Shown here: piece after piece, positions 58,977-64,000 of the stretch
Numbering within the stretch: position 1 is the stretch's first letter
How the letters are laid out: the number at the start of each line of letters is the position of its first letter
Origin: Spirochaetales bacterium
GTDB lineage: Bacteria > Spirochaetota > Leptospiria > Leptospirales > Leptonemataceae
NCBI GenBank assembly: GCA_024233935.1
Contig: JACKOY010000004.1
Span: forward strand, 264,263 to 328,262
DNA: 64,000 nucleotides
Direction of reading: 5' to 3'
Made by a program: the position numbers and the translations under genes
Notes under the pieces: model-generated
Told to the model about the DNA's origin: nothing
What the model saw: only the letters and a program-made list of their open reading frames with translations
Databases searched by the model: none

Positions 58977-60227
58977 TTAGGACTGCGGGCCCTTCAGCGC
59001 GCGGCTGGCCACGGATTCTGCTGCGAGCCGGGCCGAAAGATAACGCCAGGCCGGCATGAAGTCGACCGCCGTGGCCACTCCCCCGCTAATCGAATCGGCT
59101 GCATTGAGGACCGTCGGTGCGATACTCTTTGCTTTTTCGAGCAGAGGGTCGGCGTACATCTTGACCTGGGCCAGAAAACCATCCATCTGAGTTTGCAACT
59201 GTTCCAGGATCTGTTTGGCCTGACCCAGAGCGCCCCCGCCTGCAAACCCCTCGAAGCGTTTCTGGCTGTCCTTGCCAGCACTTTCCAGAAGCGAGTTCAT
59301 CCAGTTGCCACCCGCTTCGAGTAAGTTGTCGGTAAAGGGCAGCGCGACTTCCGCGCTCGCAAAGTACAGCGCCATCTCCTTTCCCGCCTTCAGCTCGAAA
59401 AACTGGCGGACTTTGTCAGTGATGCCGCCGTCAAAAAGCTTCGCAACCATGTAAGCCATCGCAAGCGCTTTGATGGCCGCGTCGGCCGCCTGTTGGGGGT
59501 CGGCTTCGAAAGTGCGGCGGCCCGGCGTGTCTTTGACGTGGCTGTATATGTTTCTTGCGCCGGTTACAATGCCGAGTCCGGTATCAGCTGTATCCAGGGC
59601 GCGGCCGACCTTCAGGGCGGAGACGACATCGTCTTCCAGAGCCAGTTGTTGGGCCTTTGCGATGGCGGCTTCGCTCGCGTCCGGTTGCAGGCGCTTTACG
59701 GCTCCTTCCACGTTGTAGTATGTCCGAAAGTCCGGCGCAAAGGGTAGCACTGAAAATAACGTGCTCATCATGCGCACCGTGAAGTCATCGTCTTTGAAAT
59801 AGACCAGTGCCTCATCAATGCGGTTGTCGCTGACTTTGTATTCAGCGGCCACTTCCGTGCGACGGCGATCCAGTTCGCGTTCGTCCACTTTGCTTCTGGC
59901 ATCCATGTGAAGGAGAAACTCTTTGCGAATCAGCAGCGCATGGATCACTCCCACCGGCCACATGCCGAAAAATATCAGGCCTACAATCAGAGCGACCGGA
60001 TCGGTCTGCGCTTCGCTGCCGACGGCCGGTTCGGGTTGTTGCAAAAAAAAGTAAAAGCAACCGACGGTGACCGCGCCGTAAATCAGCCCGGTGAGCGTCC
60101 ATTTGAAGCGGCCGGCGCGCAGGCCGGCGTAGATGAATCCCAGGCAGGCGGTCAACCAGCCCAGAGGCAGAAGCAGCCACCAGGATTGCGCCCATTCCCA
60201 GCCAGAGCCGCGGTTCGTTATCGCCAT
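58977..60227 (-). CDS. Membrane protein with long helical soluble domain, function unknown
   Basis: A 416-residue protein. Three hydrophobic segments occupy residues 16-105; the remaining 300 residues are helical and amphipathic, with a J-domain-like or TerB-like helical start (ERELDRRRTEVAAEYKVSD, RIDEALVYFKDDDFTVR) and repeated Ala/Gly-rich helices up to the end. No family recognised. ATG at 60227. It stands between the cytochrome and hydrolase genes on the same strand. Confidence 0.72.
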   Translation of the reverse strand: MAITNRGSGWEWAQSWWLLLPLGWLTACLGFIYAGLRAGRFKWTLTGLIYGAVTVGCFYFFLQQPEPAVGSEAQTDPVALIVGLIFFGMWPVGVIHALLIRKEFLLHMDARSKVDERELDRRRTEVAAEYKVSDNRIDEALVYFKDDDFTVRMMSTLFSVLPFAPDFRTYYNVEGAVKRLQPDASEAAIAKAQQLALEDDVVSALKVGRALDTADTGLGIVTGARNIYSHVKDTPGRRTFEADPQQAADAAIKALAMAYMVAKLFDGGITDKVRQFFELKAGKEMALYFASAEVALPFTDNLLEAGGNWMNSLLESAGKDSQKRFEGFAGGGALGQAKQILEQLQTQMDGFLAQVKMYADPLLEKAKSIAPTVLNAADSISGGVATAVDFMPAWRYLSARLAAESVASRALKGPQS

Positions 60228-60273
60228 CGTTCAGTGCCTCCACCGCAAAGGTGCGGTCCAACGGTTCCGTCCG

Positions 60274-61305
60274 TCATACGTGTTTCAGAAAATAGCCAAA
60301 GCTGCCGGCCAGACGAAGGGCGTCCGGAAGCATGCTGGGGCCGACCTCAGCATCGCCGTGGGAAATCAGTTGCGTCAAACAAAGTTTGGCCGGCGTGCCG
60401 TTTCGTACGAGCTTTTCGTAAAGCAGCTCGGACTCCGTTGCCGGGATCACGTCGTCGTCCCGACCATGAACCAGGGTGACCGGGCATTTCACCTGATTGA
60501 GCCGGGGCATCAAATCAAAGGCCGAGACGATTTCCTGAAGCGGGCGGGTGCGGTAGGCCTTCGCCCAGGCAGCCAGCCGCGCGACCCGATCGTGCCGCAA
60601 TTCCTGAAACAGAGCCCGCTCCCGCGCCCGCAGCGTTTCGAGGTAGGGTGGCAGCCCGGCCTCGGCTGTATTTTCGCGCCGGTGTCCGTTGTCGAGAGCC
60701 GCAATGCGAAAGCCTTCAATGACGCGCTTCTTCCGGCCGATCCCGTGTTGGATGAAATTCCAGAGCGTGATCAATTTGCCGTACTCGTCGGCGTGCTCTG
60801 CCTCCAGCAAAAATTCCAGCGCCGTGTCAATGTTGGCGTACGAACCGATCGTACATATAGAAGAAACGCGATTCACAACTTCCGGTCGTGTGGCCGCAAT
60901 CATGGCGATGTTGCCGGAAAACGAAGGCGCCATCAAACCCAGGCGGCGATGGGGACAGAGTTGCTCGGAGTCCGCCAGAGCCAGTAGAGTGGCGGCGCAT
61001 TCATCGATCTGTCGCGGATCAATGTAGAGATCGCGGATCAACTCGAACAGCGGAACCGCCACCCGAAAACCCAGGCACGCCAGCGCGCTGCAGAAATCCA
61101 GCACCCGGTCGTCCCGATGTCCGCGCACGGTCATGCCGTGCACAAACATGATCAGACGGCCGTTGCCAGCGCCTTTCGGACGGTAGAGGTCCACATCGAA
61201 AGGCCGATCGAGGGTTTCGAGCCGGAAGCTATCTCGCTTCACTTTGTCCCGTGCACCCAGTTGCTGGTGAGCAATCAGACGCGTCCCGAGCAGGGTTTCG
61301 AGCAT
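60274..61305 (-). CDS. Alpha/beta hydrolase
   Basis: A 343-residue hydrolase. Oxyanion region MFVHGMTVRGHRDD, nucleophile elbow LMAPSFSGNIAM (Ser-x-Gly form with Ser in PSFSG), Asp in VHGRDDDVIP and His in ISHGDAEVGP. Lacking a signal, it is cytoplasmic; the substrate is unknown. ATG 61305 removes a long unstructured extension that reaches 61563 across the neighbouring WYL gene. It is divergent from that gene (103 bases). Confidence 0.86.
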   Translation of the reverse strand: MLETLLGTRLIAHQQLGARDKVKRDSFRLETLDRPFDVDLYRPKGAGNGRLIMFVHGMTVRGHRDDRVLDFCSALACLGFRVAVPLFELIRDLYIDPRQIDECAATLLALADSEQLCPHRRLGLMAPSFSGNIAMIAATRPEVVNRVSSICTIGSYANIDTALEFLLEAEHADEYGKLITLWNFIQHGIGRKKRVIEGFRIAALDNGHRRENTAEAGLPPYLETLRARERALFQELRHDRVARLAAWAKAYRTRPLQEIVSAFDLMPRLNQVKCPVTLVHGRDDDVIPATESELLYEKLVRNGTPAKLCLTQLISHGDAEVGPSMLPDALRLAGSFGYFLKHV

Positions 61306-61408
61306 GGGGTTCTGTCCTGGTCTGCTTTTCGACTGGCAACCAAATTCCGGCTGTAAAACCGTGTCCCTGGCTGCGCTCTTTCGGTTCAGCGTCGTGGACT
61401 TCGGCCCC

Positions 61409-62437
61409 ATGGACAAACTCGAACGAATCGCCTGTCTGTATCTGACTTTCCTGAACACCGGCGGAATTGGTTTTTCCCGCATTCGGGAAATGCTGCCGCT
61501 TGCGTATCCCGGGGAACACGAATCGGCCCGGCGCAAATTTGAACGCGACAAAGAGGAACTCAAGACCCTGGGTCTTGAGCTTCGCCACTATCCCCCCGGC
61601 GACAGTCTGCCGGACGGTCGTGTCGCGAACGATCACGTTTACCTGCCGGCCGAAGAACTGACCCGCATGCCCGAACTGGACCTGAGCGGTCGGGAGTACC
61701 GGAGCCTGGCCGCGCTCTTGATGCGCGAACTGGAGGAATCCAGTCACGCCGGTCGGCCGGAGGAGTACGCGATTCTGGAATCGGCCACGGCGAAACTGCT
61801 CTATCGCAGCCCCGGCTTTCTGGAACAGAATGCACACAGCGCCAGGCGCGTAGGGCCGTTGCGCCCTCTGGGGTCCGGGGACTCTCTTCTTGAAGAGCGT
61901 TTAAGCGAGGTGCACCGCGCGCTTTCCAAACGAAGATGGCTGGAGTTCGAGTACACAGACCGCGCCGGGAAGACCGAACGTCGCCGCATTGCAGGGCGCG
62001 GACTTGTCTCGCACCGTGGACGTTGGTGTTTGGTGGGCCTGGATCAGCGGGCCAATGCACTGCGCTCTTTCTATCTGGATCGCATGCAGGATGTGCTGGT
62101 TTCCCAGGACGGTTATTCGCCCGATCCCGGCTTTGACATTCGTGAGTATTCTTTGCATCCGCTTGCGGTACGGATCCACGCGCCGGTTGAAGTGGAGCTC
62201 CGGCTCGGCGTTCGTGAGGAGGAAAACTTTGACGACCTGGTGGCCGGGCTTCCCGATTCGTTGCGCGCGAAGCAAAGACCGCCGGCCGACACCCTACGGC
62301 GCCTGCGTACCACAAATCTGAACGGACTCTTCTCATGGATGTTACGCCACCCGGGTGTCGTCAGCGCGATCGGCCCGGAGTCGGTTCGTCTTCGATTCCA
62401 GGAGTATCTGGAGCGTACTCGGGCCCTGTACCAATGA
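61409..62437 (+). CDS. WYL-domain transcriptional regulator, first of a pair
   Basis: A 342-residue protein with an N-terminal winged-helix region (MDKLERIACLYLTFLNTGG, FSRIREMLP, RRKFERDKEELKTLG) and a WYL domain (about 205-260) with WLEFEYTDRAGKTERRRIAGRG, SHRGRWCLVGLDQR and RSFYLDRMQDV. WYL domains sense nucleic acid or nucleotide ligands and control DNA damage or defence genes. ATG 61409 is chosen over a frame from 61304. Its stop overlaps the start of the second WYL gene (ATGA). Confidence 0.88.
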   Translation: MDKLERIACLYLTFLNTGGIGFSRIREMLPLAYPGEHESARRKFERDKEELKTLGLELRHYPPGDSLPDGRVANDHVYLPAEELTRMPELDLSGREYRSLAALLMRELEESSHAGRPEEYAILESATAKLLYRSPGFLEQNAHSARRVGPLRPLGSGDSLLEERLSEVHRALSKRRWLEFEYTDRAGKTERRRIAGRGLVSHRGRWCLVGLDQRANALRSFYLDRMQDVLVSQDGYSPDPGFDIREYSLHPLAVRIHAPVEVELRLGVREEENFDDLVAGLPDSLRAKQRPPADTLRRLRTTNLNGLFSWMLRHPGVVSAIGPESVRLRFQEYLERTRALYQ

Positions 62438-63411
62438 GCATGAATCCGAAAACTCCCACCGGGCGCAATCTGCGAAAGATCTTCGCATTAGTGCCTCTGA
62501 TTCACGGCCGTAGCGGAATTACGATCGATGAGCTGCGGCGGGCGTCGGGCTATGAAAGCGAGCGCGAACTGCGGCGGGCTCTGGATCGACTCATGATGTT
62601 CGGGGTGCCGCCGTTTTCCCCCGCCGATTTTATTTCGATCTATATAGACGACGAACAACGAGTCTTTCTGGATTTTCCCCAGGGCCTGGAACGACCGCTG
62701 GCATTGACCGGACCGGAATGGACCGCCGTGCAGGCTCTGATCCAGTCCGAACTGAATTTCCAAACCGGCGAAGGTTCGTTGGCTTCCGATCTGGAAGAAG
62801 TGCTGAAAAAGCTGTCGAGCATTCCGGTGGAGACCGAAACCGCTGATTTCTCGCGGAGTAAACGCGCACTGGTGCAGGAGGCTCTGGACGACCATCTGCA
62901 GATACAGTTCGGCTATCGTACTTTGAGTTCGAAAGAAGCGGAGCAGCGTCGGGTGGATCCCTGGGTTCTTTTCCAGAATCGCGGCGTGAGCTATCTTCTG
63001 GCCTATTGCCATACGCGACAGGCTCCGCGATCGTTTCACCTGGAACGCATGCAGGATGTGGAACTGCTGGAAGCGGAGCAGGAAAGCGAACCACCGGCCG
63101 ATCTGAAAGAAACCCTGGCCCATTCTCCGATTTTTCAGCAGGGCATTGGGTTCAGCGTCAGCCTGGCCTTTGCGCCGGAGTTGCGAGCCCTTCTGGAATC
63201 GGCCTTCCAGATTTTTGACGTGGAGCCTGCGGGACTGCCCGAAGCGGAGCGGGCCCACTGGATGCGCGGAAGCTGCAAGGTGCAGGAGAGTCTCTGGTTT
63301 CGCGAAGCCCTGCGCGGCATGGGTCCGGAAGTCGAAATTCTCGAGCCGCTCCACTTGAGAGAGCGTTACCTCGAAGATCTTCAGGCGATATCGGTTCCGG
63401 AACCAATTTGA
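62434..63411 (+). CDS. WYL-domain transcriptional regulator, second of a pair
   Basis: A 325-residue protein with N-terminal winged helix (RKIFALVPLIHGRSGITIDEL, SERELRRALDRLMMFG), a middle helical domain, and a WYL domain (about 140-215: LQIQFGYRTLSSKEAEQRRVDPW, NRGVSYLLAYCH, RSFHLERMQDVELL). Coupled to the first by an ATGA overlap, like PafB-PafC of actinobacteria, where the pair forms a heterodimer for DNA-damage response. A DNA methyltransferase follows 75 bases later. Confidence 0.87.
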   Translation: MSMNPKTPTGRNLRKIFALVPLIHGRSGITIDELRRASGYESERELRRALDRLMMFGVPPFSPADFISIYIDDEQRVFLDFPQGLERPLALTGPEWTAVQALIQSELNFQTGEGSLASDLEEVLKKLSSIPVETETADFSRSKRALVQEALDDHLQIQFGYRTLSSKEAEQRRVDPWVLFQNRGVSYLLAYCHTRQAPRSFHLERMQDVELLEAEQESEPPADLKETLAHSPIFQQGIGFSVSLAFAPELRALLESAFQIFDVEPAGLPEAERAHWMRGSCKVQESLWFREALRGMGPEVEILEPLHLRERYLEDLQAISVPEPI

Positions 63412-63443
63412 ACGGCCCGCTACGCGTTGGCCCGCGATATGTA

Positions 63444-63474
63444 AAAAGGAGTTGAAACAGCTAAACATCCTTTT
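63444..63474. repeat. Inverted repeat before the methyltransferase gene
   Basis: AAAAGGA (63444-63450) and TCCTTTT (63468-63474) are perfect 7-bp inverted copies 17 bases apart in an A/T-rich gap between the second WYL gene and the methyltransferase start. It could be an operator or a leader hairpin. Confidence 0.4.
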
Positions 63475-63485
63475 AGCGTTGGATT

Positions 63486-64000
63486 ATGTCCGACACGGCT
63501 GATTTTAGCAGAATTATACCCGCCAGTATCGCGAAACTCGGCTCCGGGCAGGATGTGATTCCGAAAATCGCAAAAAACCCGCGCACTGTCGAAGAACTTC
63601 GTCAGATTCTGAAGGGCCTGCAGACCGAGCACACGCTTGTGAACGCCGATTCCACGCGCCACGATCTGCAGCAGCATAGTATACACCTCGCCGTTACTTC
63701 GCCACCCTATTGGACCCTAAAGCGATATCGTGAAGGTCCCGGCCAGTTGGGTCACGTCGAAGACTACGAAGATTTTCTGGATAGCCTGGACCGTGTTTGG
63801 TCACGGATTTATGAAGGCCTCGTGCCGGGTGGCCGCTTGGTGTGCGTGGTCGGAGATGTTTGTCTGTCACGACGAAAGAATCAAGGGGAGCATACGGTCG
63901 TACCGCTGCATGCCTCAATCCAAGAACGCTGCCGGAAAATCGGTTTCACAAATTTGGCGCCAATCATCTGGCACAAGATTTCGAATGCAACTTATGAGGT
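63486..64000 (+). CDS. DNA methyltransferase, N-terminal part (cut by window end)
   Basis: The frame from ATG 63486 stays open to the end of the window (171 codons). After a helical start (residues 1-60) it carries catalytic motif IV TSPPYW at 71-76, then GQLGHVEDYEDFLDSLDRVW, PGGRLVCVVGDV and APIIWHKISNATYE. This is the N4-cytosine/N6-adenine methyltransferase family with motif IV ahead of motif I, which would lie beyond the window. It may be part of a restriction-modification or other defence locus; its partner cannot be seen. No ribosome site of quality stands before this ATG. Confidence 0.85.
   Translation, partial: MSDTADFSRIIPASIAKLGSGQDVIPKIAKNPRTVEELRQILKGLQTEHTLVNADSTRHDLQQHSIHLAVTSPPYWTLKRYREGPGQLGHVEDYEDFLDSLDRVWSRIYEGLVPGGRLVCVVGDVCLSRRKNQGEHTVVPLHASIQERCRKIGFTNLAPIIWHKISNATYE

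Noticed and set aside
63420..63918. Two minus-strand open frames (63420-63686 and 63694-63918)
   Set aside because: They lie antisense to the methyltransferase frame, which carries TSPPYW and other family motifs; the minus frames show no feature.

Overview
The window reads as chromosome from a GC-rich spirochaete of the order Leptospirales, outside Leptospira itself (compare Leptonema or Turneriella, or an uncultured relative). Direct support: two tandem spirochaete-type FlaB flagellins, a flhF-flhG-small membrane protein-fliA cluster, flaG, spirochaete-style loose lipoboxes on many exported proteins, and a protein (26101-26607, minus) that I recognise as the Leptospira-type DUF1564 family. 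No rRNA, tRNA, CRISPR array, insertion sequence or prophage was seen. Coding density is high, with many 1-4 base start/stop overlaps.

Layout. 1-5.1 kb (minus): a tight run hslV-hslU-DUF445-small ORF-DUF4166 fusion-membrane protein, divergent from an orphan receiver protein. 5.5-15.2 kb: housekeeping and accessory genes (Xer-type recombinase, DUF368 lipid-carrier translocase, FAD oxidase, VIT-family transporter, SH3 lipoprotein, methyltransferase-like membrane protein, class I aldolase). 15.5-19.1 kb: flagellar regulatory operon. 19.2-20.6 kb: a BNR/sialidase-like exported protein preceded by the decayed tail of a paralogue. 20.9-25.9 kb: DUF937, DUF4332, flaG, a diguanylate cyclase and two flaB genes with structured leaders, closed by a strong terminator. 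26-34.5 kb: DUF1564, glutathione peroxidase, DUF2905, crotonase, gmhA plus a ROK kinase, a vWA-FHA protein and an EMB8-type hydrolase. 34.6-46.2 kb: thiG and thiH (10 kb apart), a TerB-like protein, a Rieske-glutamate synthase fusion, a glycosyltransferase, a second BNR lipoprotein and a large hybrid histidine kinase. 46.2-53.6 kb: DUF1361, patatin, cardiolipin synthase, glnA behind a sigma-54-type promoter, HDOD and MarC proteins. 53.9-61.3 kb: an oversized RND pump without partners, a pentahaem cytochrome lipoprotein, an unknown membrane protein and a hydrolase. 61.4-64 kb: two translationally coupled WYL regulators followed by the N-terminal part of a DNA methyltransferase cut by the window end, possibly the edge of a restriction or defence locus.

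How the parts connect: FlhF/FlhG place and count the flagellar basal body, FliA transcribes late genes, and the first flaB has a FliA-type promoter. Both flaB leaders carry a hairpin with GGA in its loop upstream of a GGA-bearing ribosome site, the arrangement by which CsrA represses flagellin in Bacillus; this is the most interesting regulatory signal in the window. glnA combines a sigma-54 promoter, an upstream inverted repeat and the loss of the adenylylation tyrosine, suggesting transcriptional rather than covalent nitrogen control.
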